From: an uncultured Caldilineaceae bacterium
GTDB taxonomy: Bacteria > Chloroflexota > Anaerolineae > Caldilineales > Caldilineaceae
DNA: 64,000 nt
Reading direction: 5' to 3'
Assembly (NCBI GenBank): GCA_951812725.1
Contig: OX638330.1
Coordinates: 2,480,001-2,544,000, forward strand
Every line of letters starts with the position of its first letter. Positions within the stretch are counted from its first letter, which is position 1. Made by a program: the position numbers and the translations under genes. The notes under the pieces are model-generated. The model saw only the letters and a program-made list of their open reading frames with translations. It was not told the DNA's origin and made no database searches. Below are positions 35,820-44,729 of the stretch, one piece after another.

Positions 35820-35996
35820 TGAGACGGTGGCGAGGGATGGTTTTGTAGGGGGGCGTTGCGGGGGCGCAGCCCCTGCACAAGGGAGGCCGCTTGCGGCCGA
35901 CCGCCAAAATGCACCTGGAAAGAGGAGAGATACCAGTGGATAGTAAGAAAGGTTGGATTGCCTCACTGAGGGTCGCGAAATGCCTGTGGCGGTGAT
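35820..35996 (+). mobile_element. R1 transposon copy D, left-truncated, with a changed hairpin
   Basis: The core from GAGGGATGGTTTTGTAGG onward is present, but the left third is missing and the right end is degraded. The second hairpin is rewritten: GGGCC-GAA-GGCCC in other copies is here GGCCG-CTTG-CGGCC, both arms changed so pairing is kept. Confidence 0.7.
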
Positions 35997-36076
35997 GCAG
36001 AGGATACATTGGGACGGCTGAAAGGGGCGCCACGAAACACACATTAGTTTGGGTTGTACACGGTCGATTTACGCAG

Positions 36077-36106
36077 TTGACAGGGTGCGACGTCCCGATA
36101 TATATT
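36077..36106 (+). promoter_or_regulatory. Promoter of the cobalamin operon
   Basis: TTGACA at 36077-36082 is followed by TATATA/TATATT at 36099-36106 with 16-18 base spacing. The riboswitch begins about 10 bases downstream. Confidence 0.6.
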
Positions 36107-36113
36107 GTTGGGC

Positions 36114-36265
36114 ACAATTGAATAGGTTTCTGTCAAGGTGCGCCATCTGCCCGGATGCGCGGCGCACAATGGGGGAAGACCGGTGACGTTCAAGTGAACC
36201 AGTCCGGCGCTGTCCCGCAACGGTAATGTGAGTTTGTTTTCACTAAGCCCGATAACCCGCCTTTT
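36114..36265 (+). promoter_or_regulatory. Cobalamin (B12) riboswitch
   Basis: Conserved elements appear in the right order: AATAGGTTTCTGTCAAGGTGC at the 5' side (36120-36140), GGGAAGACCGGTGACG (36172-36187), GCTGTCCCGCAACGGTAATG (36210-36229), and the B12 box AAGCCCGATAACCCGCC (36245-36261). This aptamer binds adenosylcobalamin and related cobamides and represses the downstream genes when B12 is plentiful. Downstream are an intrinsic terminator (36366-36390) and cobD-cobO-cobN, so control is probably by premature termination. Confidence 0.95.
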
Positions 36266-36365
36266 CAGATGCTCAGTCGAACGGACCGGCAGGATGCGGG
36301 TTGGTCGGTTCGTGAACCACCTTCGTGGACCAAGGGGATGAGCGGCAAAGTTACTTTGTACGCCT

Positions 36366-36390
36366 TCCGCCATTTGGCGGATTTTTTCTT
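36366..36390 (+). terminator. Riboswitch-linked intrinsic terminator
   Basis: TCCGCC-ATTT-GGCGGA followed by TTTTTTC gives a 6-bp stem and a T-run, placed 100 bases after the B12 box and before cobD. It is the likely expression platform: ligand-bound aptamer would permit this hairpin. Confidence 0.8.
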
Positions 36391-36423
36391 TCCAGGCGAT
36401 CCACTCTATGAGGGGGTCGCCTT

Positions 36424-37419
36424 TTGTTTTTCCAATGGTTTTGTGAATGTTGCACCCGATATTTTTCTGGTTGCGCCGGCGGGAGGGAGCGGCGGGTACT
36501 GGCTGCCTTGCTGGCGTTGATGCTCGACGCGTTGTTTGGTGATCCGCCATCCCGTTTCCACCCGGTGGCGTGGATGGGGAGTTGGATCGCTTTTTTGCGG
36601 AAGCGGGCGCCGCGAGGGGGCGCATTGGGCTCCTTTTGGTACGGCGCGGGGGTTATTGGCGGCAGCGCGTGTGTGCTTGGTCTTGGAGGCTGGTGGACGG
36701 CAGGTCAGTTGCGGCGGCAGTGGTTCGGTTGGATTGTGGAAGGGGCGATTCTTTCGTTGATTCTGGCGTGGAGAGGATTGATGCGTGCGGGTCGGGCGGT
36801 GGAGGAACCGCTTGGGCAGGGCGATCTGGATGAGGCGCGGCGCCAATTGGGATGGCACCTGGTTAGCAGGGATGTTTCGCAGCTCGACGAGGGATTGGTG
36901 GCGGCGGCGACTATCGAGTCGCTGGCGGAGAATAGCTCGGACAGTGTTGTTGCGCCGCTGTTCTGGTATGGCGTAGGCGGTTTGCCGGCGGTGGTTGTGT
37001 ACCGCTTTCTCAATACCGCCGATGCGATGCTGGGATACCGCGATGTGGAGCGGGAGTGGCTGGGAAAGAGCGCGGCGCGCGCAGACGACCTGGCCAACCT
37101 GGTTCCGGCACGGTTGACGGCATTACTGATCGTGGGCGGGGCGGCGCTTTCGGGGGGCAGCAGTGGGAGTGCATGGCGGATTTGGCGTCGCGACGCCCGA
37201 CAGACCGACAGTCCCAATGCCGGGCAGCCGATGAGCGCGGCGGCGGGCGCGTTGGAGGTGGAGCTGGAGAAGGTGGGGCAGTACAGGCTGGGTGAAGGGT
37301 TGGCGCGGCCGAAGGCGGATGATATCGGGCGGGCGCGGCGGCTGATGACCGTGAGCGTGCTGTTGGGGCTTGCGGCTGCGGGCGCGGCGGTGATCTTGTC
37401 TTCAGCAAGAAGAGTTTGA
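36424..37419 (+). CDS. cobD: Adenosylcobinamide-phosphate synthase CobD/CbiB
   Basis: An integral membrane enzyme joining adenosylcobyric acid to aminopropanol phosphate, near the end of cobalamin synthesis. Signature sequences are LDALFGDPPSRFHPVAWMG, TIESLAENSSDSVVAPLFWY and RFLNTADAMLGY. The start is uncertain: TTG 36424 gives an odd Cys-rich N-terminus of about 24 residues. Family members normally begin about 15 residues before GDP, which would be near 36499, just after GGGAGGGAG at 36480-36488, but only CTG (36499) or a later TTG (36508) is available there. It is the first gene after the B12 riboswitch and terminator. CobO follows 51 bases later from its preferred start. Confidence 0.92.
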   Translation: MFFQWFCECCTRYFSGCAGGRERRVLAALLALMLDALFGDPPSRFHPVAWMGSWIAFLRKRAPRGGALGSFWYGAGVIGGSACVLGLGGWWTAGQLRRQWFGWIVEGAILSLILAWRGLMRAGRAVEEPLGQGDLDEARRQLGWHLVSRDVSQLDEGLVAAATIESLAENSSDSVVAPLFWYGVGGLPAVVVYRFLNTADAMLGYRDVEREWLGKSAARADDLANLVPARLTALLIVGGAALSGGSSGSAWRIWRRDARQTDSPNAGQPMSAAAGALEVELEKVGQYRLGEGLARPKADDIGRARRLMTVSVLLGLAAAGAAVILSSARRV

Positions 37420-37470
37420 CCCGGACTGGGGCGCGGCGGGGGAGAGGGTATGCAGGCCAAGGAGGAAGAG

Positions 37471-38508
37471 ATGGGTGAGATCGACCGTCCGAACATGCGG
37501 AATTATGGGCGTCAGCTTTTCATTTGCAGTCATGGAGACTGTGCGCCGGCGGAAGAGGCCGAGCGTCTAAACAGGTTGGTGCTGGAGAGGAACAGGCAGC
37601 AGCAGTTGAACAAGCTGCGAAACCCGCACCGGATCAAGTGCACGCTGGCGGACTGTCTGGGCGTGTGCCAGGGCGGCCCGATTGTGGTGGTTTATCCAGA
37701 CGGAATCTGGTATCACGGTGTGGACGAGGAGGCAATGGAACGCATCTACCGGGAGCATTTAATTGGCGGCCGACCGGTGGAAGCTTTCATCTTCCACCGT
37801 CAATTCCCTGCTGGCCAGGAACCAGCTTACGCGCCCGATGTGCGGGGCGATGAAGCATTGACGCCTATACCTTGGGCGCCGTTGGCGAGGGAAGCGGAAT
37901 CGGAGGAGGAGGAAGAGGGCGACGGGAGAGTAGAGGAGACGGCGGCGGAGGTGCGGCGAATGGCGGCACGGCGGGGGCGTAAGAAGAAGGGTCTTGTCAT
38001 CGTGAATACGGGCGAGGGGAAGGGAAAGACGACGGCGGCGCTAGGCGTGATGACGCGGGCGTGGGGGCGGCGCATGAAGATTGGCGTGATCCAGTTTCTG
38101 AAGAATGAGAACGCCCGCTTTGGAGAGATCCTGGCGGCGGAGCGTATGGGGGACATTGAATGGATCAGCAGCGGTGACGGGTGGACCTGGACCAGCGGCG
38201 ATATGGACGAGACGGTCGCGAGGGCGCGGCATGCGTGGTCGGTTTGCCAGGAACGGATTATCAGCGGCGAATACGATCTTATAATCCTGGACGAGTTTAC
38301 TTATTTGCTGCATTACGGGTGGGTGGATGGCAACGAGGCGCTGGCCTGGCTGGAGGCGAACAAGCCGCGGATGCTGCATCTTGTGATCACGGGGCGATAT
38401 GCGCCGCGCAACTTGATCGATTTTGCCGACCTGGTTACGGAAATGCGGGAGGTAAAGCATCCGTTCGCGGAGCAAGGCATTCGGGCGCAGGCGGGGATTG
38501 AGTATTAG
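37471..38508 (+). CDS. cobO: Ferredoxin-CobO fusion: cob(I)yrinic acid a,c-diamide adenosyltransferase
   Basis: Start ATG 37471 has AAGGAGG 5 bases upstream; ATG 37450 is also in frame. Residues about 13-112 form a thioredoxin-like [2Fe-2S] ferredoxin domain: C19 and C24 in [11 protein letters not shown]57, then C62-x3-C66 in [10 protein letters not shown], and the YPDGIWY strand. An acidic and basic linker (141-172) leads to CobO/BtuR, with the ATP loop [14 protein letters not shown] (about 179-192) and [10 protein letters not shown]. The enzyme adenosylates Co(I) corrinoids and needs the cobalt reduced, so an attached ferredoxin could deliver that electron; this is inference. The same type of domain heads CobN, the next gene. 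Confidence 0.9.
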   Translation: MGEIDRPNMRNYGRQLFICSHGDCAPAEEAERLNRLVLERNRQQQLNKLRNPHRIKCTLADCLGVCQGGPIVVVYPDGIWYHGVDEEAMERIYREHLIGGRPVEAFIFHRQFPAGQEPAYAPDVRGDEALTPIPWAPLAREAESEEEEEGDGRVEETAAEVRRMAARRGRKKKGLVIVNTGEGKGKTTAALGVMTRAWGRRMKIGVIQFLKNENARFGEILAAERMGDIEWISSGDGWTWTSGDMDETVARARHAWSVCQERIISGEYDLIILDEFTYLLHYGWVDGNEALAWLEANKPRMLHLVITGRYAPRNLIDFADLVTEMREVKHPFAEQGIRAQAGIEY

Positions 38509-38587
38509 GGGAACTGCGGGGGAACTGCAGGGGTAAGGGCTTGGGATTGGGGCATTCTTGGCTGGGATATTTGAGGGGGATGGCGTG

Positions 38588-41500
38588 ATGGCTGAGGTTC
38601 GCAAGCGGAACATGGTGGAGCGGTTGGACGGCCGGATGGTGAACTCGGGTCAGTTGCGGGGCATGTTGTTTGTGTGTGCGACGGGATGCTGTTGCGGCCG
38701 GACTGATCGGGGGTTCGCGGCGGTGGACCAGGATCTATATCACCACGAGTGGGAGAGGAGGCGGCTGCGCAGTCGAGTGCATCTCAATCAGGGTGGCTGC
38801 CTGGGTCCCTGTGTACTGGCGAACGTTGTCATGGTTGTGATTGACGGCCGTCCGTACTGGTTTCACTCTGTGAACGACAACGCAATCGTCTTGGCGATGT
38901 TCGACTATATCGAGCTTTTGCTGGAGGACATAGATACCCCGGCGCCGACGGTGCTGCTGCCGCACGTGTTCAACGGATTCGCCTGGAATGGGTTGGCCGA
39001 AACGGAGGAGGCGGGGGCGAATGCTCCTTTGTCCGCGACCCAAGGAGAGGGCGTCCTGTTTCTGAGCCAGTCCGATACTGATCTGTTGGCACTTGAGAAG
39101 GCACGCTCACTTCTGCCGTCGGATTTTGCTTCGTTGGAGGCAGCCCATGTGGGGCGGTTGGCGGACGACAGCGCAGTGGACGTATTGCTTCAGCGATTGC
39201 TGCCCGGCACGCAGGTTGTTGTGGCACGGCTTCATTCTGCCCGTTCGTTCGAGTATGGCCTTGGCCGTTTGATGGAGTGGGCGGAAGGGAGCGAAGGCTT
39301 TCTGCTATGCCTACCTGCGGTTGAGGCGTTCGATTACGATCTGATGGCAAGGTCCAATGTTGGTGTGCCGCTAGCGCAGGCGATAAGCGCGTACTTTCAG
39401 TGCGGGGGGCCGCAGAATCTGGCTAATGGACTGAAGTGTCTCAGCGACCATCTGCTGGTGAGCGGCTGGGGATTCGACCAACCGCGGGCGTTGCCGCTGC
39501 ACGGAGTTTACGAGCCTAATACAGAGGATTGGGTTTTCGATGAAGCAAAGGACGTCGATGTGAACCACGACGTCGCCTCTGATGGGGACGGGGCCGGAGC
39601 ACTGGATTCTGGTACGCCAAATGGAACAGAGAGGGTCGCTTTGAAAGGGGAGGCCGCCGCGGCGGAGGATATTCAGTCGCGCAACGGGTCAACATTGGAT
39701 GCGGAGCCGGGCGGGGGACGGGAGCAGGCGAAATCGTGTATTGGCATTCTCTTCTACAGGGCGCACCTGCTGAGCGGCAACACCGAATTTATTGATGCGC
39801 TAGCGGCTGAGATTGAAAGACGCGGTATGGAGGTTCGGGCCGTCTTTACGCAGTCGCTAAAGGAGTGCGACAGCAAGGGGAACCCCTTTGCATTCGGGGA
39901 GATGACCGGGGGGGGGCCGGTTGATGCGATCATCAGCACTTTGAGTTTTGCGCTGGGTGATGGAGGAGAGGCTTTAACGGAACTGGACGTGCCGGTAATT
40001 CAGGCGATTACGTGCAGCAACGATGAGGCGGCCTGGCAGCGCAACGGAAGAGGCCTGGGATCTTTGGATACGGCGATGAATGTCGCCATACCAGAGTTTG
40101 ACGGTCGAATCGTGGGTGTGCCGGTCTCGTTCAAGGAGGCGTTGGGTGAGGGCGGGACACGCTACGTTCCCCATCAGGAACGGACCAGGCGACTGGCCGG
40201 CATTGTCGAGAAGCAAGTTGCGCTGCGCCGAAAGCCGAATGCTGAGAAACGGATTGCATTCGTCCTAACGAACAGCGCGGCAAAGGCGGCGCGGGTGGGC
40301 AATGCGGTTGGGTTGGATGCGCCGGCCTCGTTGTTGAAGCTCATGCGCAGCATGAAAGAGGAAGGGTACAACATAAATCCGCTTCCTCGCAGCGGCGATG
40401 CACTGCTGCTTGAACTGATCGGCCGCTGCTCCTATGACGTTACGTGGTTGGAGGAGGCGCAGCTGGCCAGGGCACAGAAGCTGCCGGTAGACCGCTACGC
40501 GGAGTGGTTTGACTCTGCGCCCGAGGCCAACCGGGATGACATGGTGCGTCAGTGGAGCGCGGCGCCGGGGGGAGCCTATATCCATGGAGATGCATTTGCA
40601 CTGGCGGGCTTGGAATTTGGTAATGCGTTTGTAGCGCTTCAGCCGCCGCGGGGATATGACATGGATCCGGACCAGGTCTATCACCGGCCCGATCTGCCGC
40701 CGCCGCACAACTATCTGGCGTTGTACCGCTGGCTTCAGCATGTGTGGAAGGCCGATGCAGTCGTACATATGGGCAAACACGGCACGCTGGAGTGGCTGCC
40801 GGGCAAGAGTGTGGGACTGAGCGAGGGTTGCTTCCCGGACCTGATATTGGAGGATATGCCGCTCGTTTATCCATTTATCATCAACGACCCGGGCGAAGGG
40901 AGCCAAGCCAAAAGACGGGCGCACGCCACCGTTGTCGACCACATGACGCCGCCGATGACAAGCGCAGGCGCCTACGGGACGCTGGCAGAGCTGGCGCAAC
41001 TGGCCGACGAGTACTACACGGCGGAGCAGCTCGATCCGGCCAAACTTCCGCTGCTCCAGAGGCAGATCTGGGAGACGATTCAGCGGGACCATCTGGAAGA
41101 TGATTTGCGGTACATACTGCGGGCCGACCATGGCGACCACACACATAGTTGGGAAGGCGCTTTTCTCGAGGATGGGACGCCGACGGCTTTCGCCGAGCTG
41201 CAGGGGGCACAGGTTGCCCACCTTCTGGAGGACATCGAAGGATACTTGTGCGAGTTGACTGGCGCGCAGATACGGGACGGGCTGCACATTCTCGGATCGG
41301 TACCGGAGGGAGAGCAGCTGGTCGAGATGATCTATCATCTGGTCAAGTTGCCGAATGCGGAGGTACCGTCACTGCCTGCCTGTGTTGCGAGCATCGCAGG
41401 CCAGGACTGGCAGCTGCTGCAGGATAGGTCGGGCGACCGGCGGGACGATGGCGGCACGGGGTTGAAGACGAATGCTGATTTTGTGGAATGGATAGAGTCG

Positions 41501-43042
41501 GCGTGCAAGAGGGCGCTTGCGGGTCTGGCCGAGGCTGAGTGGGGGGTCGAATCGGTTTCAGGTATTGCGGCTGAGACGGCTGGCCGACTGGGCTCAATGC
41601 AGAGAGCGTGTGCGCAGGCGGATTCATCGCATGGGGGCGCTGGGAATGGGGCATTGGAGGAGATTCTTCATTATGTTACCAGTTCCATTCTGCCCAATTT
41701 GCTTGAAGGCGGGGAGGCTGAGATAGGCCAGGTCATCCATGCGCTGGACGGCGGCTATGTACGTCCGGGGCCAAGCGGTTCGCCGACGCGTGGGATGGCC
41801 CATGTATTGCCAACCGGCCGCAATTTTTTTGCGGTCGACCCGCGTGCGCTGCCGACGATGGCATCGTGGCAGGTGGGGCAGGGGCTGGCAGAGACGCTGA
41901 TAAGCCGCTACATGCGGGAGGAGGGGAAGTTTCCAGAGAGCGTAGGGATCAGCATATGGGGAACGAGCGCGATGCGGACGGCGGGAGACGACATTGCGCA
42001 GGTGCTGGCGCTGCTGGGGGCGAGGCCGGTCTGGCAGCGAGAGAATCGTCGCGTCACCGGTGTGGAGTTGATTTCGCTGGAGGAGTTGGGACGGCCGCGG
42101 GTGGACGTGGTCTGCAGAATCAGCGGATTCTTCCGCGACGCGTTTCCGCACCTGATTACACTTATTGACAGCGCGGTGCAGATGGCGATCGAGGCGGAGG
42201 AACCTGCGGAGATGAATTTCCCGCGCCGACATGCGCTGGCCAGTGAGGCCGTTTTGCGCATGGCAGGGCACGGTGAATCGTCAGCTGAGAAGGCGCGTTT
42301 CCGCATCTTCGGCTGTAAGCCTGGCAGCTATGGCGCGGGCATTCTGCCGCTGATTGACGCCAAGAACTGGCAGAGCGACAAGGACTTCGCACGCGCGTAT
42401 CTTCTGTGGGGTGGATACGCCTACAGTCGCGAGCAGGCTGGTGTGCCGGCGGAGGAGGAGTTCGCGCGGGCGCTGAGCTCGGTCCAGGTGGCGACCAAGA
42501 ACCAGGATAATCGGGAGCACGATATTTTTGATAGCGACGATTATCTGCAGTATCACGGCGGCATGATTGCGACGGTACGCGCATTGACGGGGCGGAATCC
42601 GAGCCGGTATTTCGGCGACAGCAGCGACCCGGATCGTGTTCGAACGCGCGACCTGCGGGAAGAGGCGCGGCGGGTCTTTCGCAGTCGTGTGGTTAACCCG
42701 AAATGGATTGAGAGTATGCAGCGCCACGGTTACAAGGGGGCGTTGGAGATTGCGGCCACGGTCGACTATCTCTTTGGCTACGATGCCACCTCTCAGGTAC
42801 TTGAAGACTGGATGTACCAGCGCCTGGTAGAAGCGTTCCTGCGGAGCGAATCGATGCAGCAGTTCTTCTCGGAGAGCAACCCGTGGGCATGGCAAGCGAT
42901 AGCGGAACGGCTGCTCGAAGCGGTGGAGCGAGATCTCTGGCAGGACCCCGATCCGCAGGACATTGCACTGTTGGAAGCAGCGAGGGAGTTGGGAGTCGAA
43001 GAGATAGAGAAGAGGGGCCGCGCTCTTGCGGCGACGGGCTAA
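38588..43042 (+). CDS. cobN: Cobaltochelatase subunit CobN with N-terminal ferredoxin domain
   Basis: A 1484-residue large subunit of the ATP-dependent cobalt chelatase, which inserts Co(II) into hydrogenobyrinic acid a,c-diamide. ATG 38588 has GAGGGG upstream; TTG 38558 is less likely. Residues about 25-125 form a thioredoxin-like [2Fe-2S] domain (C30, a C34-C-C36 cluster, C71 and C75 in GGCLGPCVLA). CobN proper begins near 225 and includes HGTLEWLPGKSVGLSEG, NDPGEGSQAKRRAHATVVDH and a C-terminal WGGYAYSREQAGV region. It is longer than the usual 1200-1400 residues because of the ferredoxin part and a variable insert near 340-390. Partners CobS and CobT, or ChlI/ChlD substitutes, are not in the window. 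Confidence 0.93.
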   Translation: MAEVRKRNMVERLDGRMVNSGQLRGMLFVCATGCCCGRTDRGFAAVDQDLYHHEWERRRLRSRVHLNQGGCLGPCVLANVVMVVIDGRPYWFHSVNDNAIVLAMFDYIELLLEDIDTPAPTVLLPHVFNGFAWNGLAETEEAGANAPLSATQGEGVLFLSQSDTDLLALEKARSLLPSDFASLEAAHVGRLADDSAVDVLLQRLLPGTQVVVARLHSARSFEYGLGRLMEWAEGSEGFLLCLPAVEAFDYDLMARSNVGVPLAQAISAYFQCGGPQNLANGLKCLSDHLLVSGWGFDQPRALPLHGVYEPNTEDWVFDEAKDVDVNHDVASDGDGAGALDSGTPNGTERVALKGEAAAAEDIQSRNGSTLDAEPGGGREQAKSCIGILFYRAHLLSGNTEFIDALAAEIERRGMEVRAVFTQSLKECDSKGNPFAFGEMTGGGPVDAIISTLSFALGDGGEALTELDVPVIQAITCSNDEAAWQRNGRGLGSLDTAMNVAIPEFDGRIVGVPVSFKEALGEGGTRYVPHQERTRRLAGIVEKQVALRRKPNAEKRIAFVLTNSAAKAARVGNAVGLDAPASLLKLMRSMKEEGYNINPLPRSGDALLLELIGRCSYDVTWLEEAQLARAQKLPVDRYAEWFDSAPEANRDDMVRQWSAAPGGAYIHGDAFALAGLEFGNAFVALQPPRGYDMDPDQVYHRPDLPPPHNYLALYRWLQHVWKADAVVHMGKHGTLEWLPGKSVGLSEGCFPDLILEDMPLVYPFIINDPGEGSQAKRRAHATVVDHMTPPMTSAGAYGTLAELAQLADEYYTAEQLDPAKLPLLQRQIWETIQRDHLEDDLRYILRADHGDHTHSWEGAFLEDGTPTAFAELQGAQVAHLLEDIEGYLCELTGAQIRDGLHILGSVPEGEQLVEMIYHLVKLPNAEVPSLPACVASIAGQDWQLLQDRSGDRRDDGGTGLKTNADFVEWIESACKRALAGLAEAEWGVESVSGIAAETAGRLGSMQRACAQADSSHGGAGNGALEEILHYVTSSILPNLLEGGEAEIGQVIHALDGGYVRPGPSGSPTRGMAHVLPTGRNFFAVDPRALPTMASWQVGQGLAETLISRYMREEGKFPESVGISIWGTSAMRTAGDDIAQVLALLGARPVWQRENRRVTGVELISLEELGRPRVDVVCRISGFFRDAFPHLITLIDSAVQMAIEAEEPAEMNFPRRHALASEAVLRMAGHGESSAEKARFRIFGCKPGSYGAGILPLIDAKNWQSDKDFARAYLLWGGYAYSREQAGVPAEEEFARALSSVQVATKNQDNREHDIFDSDDYLQYHGGMIATVRALTGRNPSRYFGDSSDPDRVRTRDLREEARRVFRSRVVNPKWIESMQRHGYKGALEIAATVDYLFGYDATSQVLEDWMYQRLVEAFLRSESMQQFFSESNPWAWQAIAERLLEAVERDLWQDPDPQDIALLEAARELGVEEIEKRGRALAATG

Positions 43043-43101
43043 GGCAACCTAGGGAGCGGTCGATCGGGAGGGGAGACCGCTACCTCAGTGAAGTCCACAG
43101 T

Positions 43102-43393
43102 TTAGGTTCCGTTGACATTTTGGGTAGGCCGTTCAGATTTCAACAGGAATGGAAAGCCTGCAGTCCTGTCAGGGATGTTTCTCGCTTGACTGTTGAAATA
43201 GACAAAACCAATTGATCCGCGAAGTCACGCGAAGGGTCGCGAAGAACAGCTTTTTGTCCGCGGAGGACGCGGAGGGACGCGGAGAACACTAAAGGCGTAG
43301 CGGATTTTCTTTCTGCAGCTGCGCCGCCCTTCGAAGATCAGGCGTAATTTGCTCCCGGAAGTCGTTGTTCAGACTAACGTCAACGAGCCCTAG
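43102..43393 (+). repeat. R2 interspersed repeat, copy 1
   Basis: About 290 bp from TTAGGTTCCGTTGAC to GTCAACGAGCCCTAG, which form imperfect inverted ends (the right end reads CTAGGGCTCGTTGAC on the other strand). Inside it carries the CGCGAAG/CGCGGAGG block also seen elsewhere. It lies between cobN and the broken binding-protein gene. No target duplication is evident. Confidence 0.75.
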
Positions 43394-43472
43394 TCATTGG
43401 ACCGCCTTGCAATGGGCGGTCCCGGTAGGATTTATGAATTTCAGTTGGGCGATAGCCCTGAAAGGCCGAGCA

Positions 43473-44717
43473 GTGAAAATGAAAATTGTCTTGATCATCA
43501 GTGTGATGCTCCCGCTATTTGCGGGTTGTGTCGTCGCGCCGGTTCCGGCGGCGGACGAGGGACGAGCCGCTGCGATGACGGATGCTTCGCCCGGTACGCC
43601 GGCTCTCGAAGCCAATCTGACAAGCGGTTGTGTTGAGGGATATGATCCGTCGGTAGACTATTTTCCGCAGAAGGTCAGTCCCGACTTTGCGGAGGGTTGG
43701 AGCGTGGCGTATTACAAACATTACAAGCTGCTGACGCTGCATAACCCGTGGCGCGGGGCCGAGCAGACTTTCGAGTATCTGCTGGTTTAGTGCGGGACAC
43801 CTGTCCCGGATGGCTATGCTGACACTCCTACCATAGAGGTGCCTGTGGGGAGCGTGGCGGCACTCACTTCGACGGTGCTGCCCCATCTGCAGGCGCTTGG
43901 ACTGCTGGATCGTTTGGTGGCGGTGGATCGTTTCGACTATATCAATACGACGGAAGTGCGGGCGTTGATCGATGCTGGCGAGTTGCGGGAGGCCGGGACG
44001 GGAACCGGGGTGAACACGGAGATCCTGATCGACGTGGAGCCGGAGTTGATCATCACTTTTGCTTACGGCAATGTGGACTTTGACACGCATCCCAAGCTGG
44101 AGGAGGCGGAATTGCCGGTGACGCTCACAGCGGGATATATGGAGAGTTCGCCGCTAGGCCGCACTGAATGGATAAAGACAACGGCGCTCTTTTTCAATCA
44201 GGAGGCGATGGCGAGCCAGGTCTTCAGTGGAATTGCGGCGCGCTATGGGGAAATGGCGGCGTTGGCGGCTGGTGTAGATGAACGGCCTACTGTATTGGTG
44301 GGCATTGCGAGACGGGAGTCGTGGCGGGTTCCCGGCGGCCAGAGCTATTTTGCCCGCTACATTTCCGACGCGGGCGGCAGCTATTTGTGGCAGGACGACA
44401 GTTCAACCGGATCAATTCCGCTGTCGATGGAGACGGTGTTTGAGGCGGCATCTGAAGCAGAAATCTGGCTGCCCAATACGGGTTCATGGTTCAACGCCGG
44501 GGACGTTTTGGCGGCAGATGAGCGGTACGGTGCGCTGGCAGCGGTCGAGCATGGTTCGGTGTACAACAACAATGCCAGGTTGAATGAACGGGGGGGCAAT
44601 GACTACTGGGAGACGGGAGTTGCCAATCCTGACATGGTGTTGGCCGACCTGATCAGGATTTTCCATCCGGACCTGTTGCCGGAGCACGAGCTGAACTGGT
44701 TCCACCAGCTGCAGTAA
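43473..44717 (+). pseudogene. BtuF/siderophore-type ABC substrate-binding lipoprotein, interrupted by one amber codon
   Basis: Two open segments in the same frame are separated by a single TAG (43788-43790). The first (GTG 43473, AAAGG 7 bases upstream) has a signal with lipobox LFAGC and then YDPSVDYFPQKVS and TFEYLLV. After the TAG the frame continues at once with CGTPVPDGYADT and IEVPVGSVAALTSTVLPH, then a periplasmic-binding (BtuF/FepB-like) fold to the C-terminus. From memory relatives read VLVQCGTP at this point, so the TAG most simply replaces CAG (Gln) by one C-to-T change. The gene sits between cobN and cobQ, suggesting corrinoid or cobalt uptake. It may be a recent pseudogene, a sequence error or a read-through gene. 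Confidence 0.8.
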
Positions 44718-44729
44718 AGGGGTGAGAAG

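Noticed and set aside
35410..35850. Overlapping repetitive open frames in the 71-bp array, or reading it as a CRISPR array
   Set aside because: A unit of 71 bp, not divisible by 3, reads through all frames; units are identical throughout, with no repeat-spacer alternation.
43788..43790. Pyrrolysine or programmed read-through at the amber codon
   Set aside because: Nothing in the window (no pyl genes, no downstream element) supports it; a CAG-to-TAG change or sequence error is simpler.
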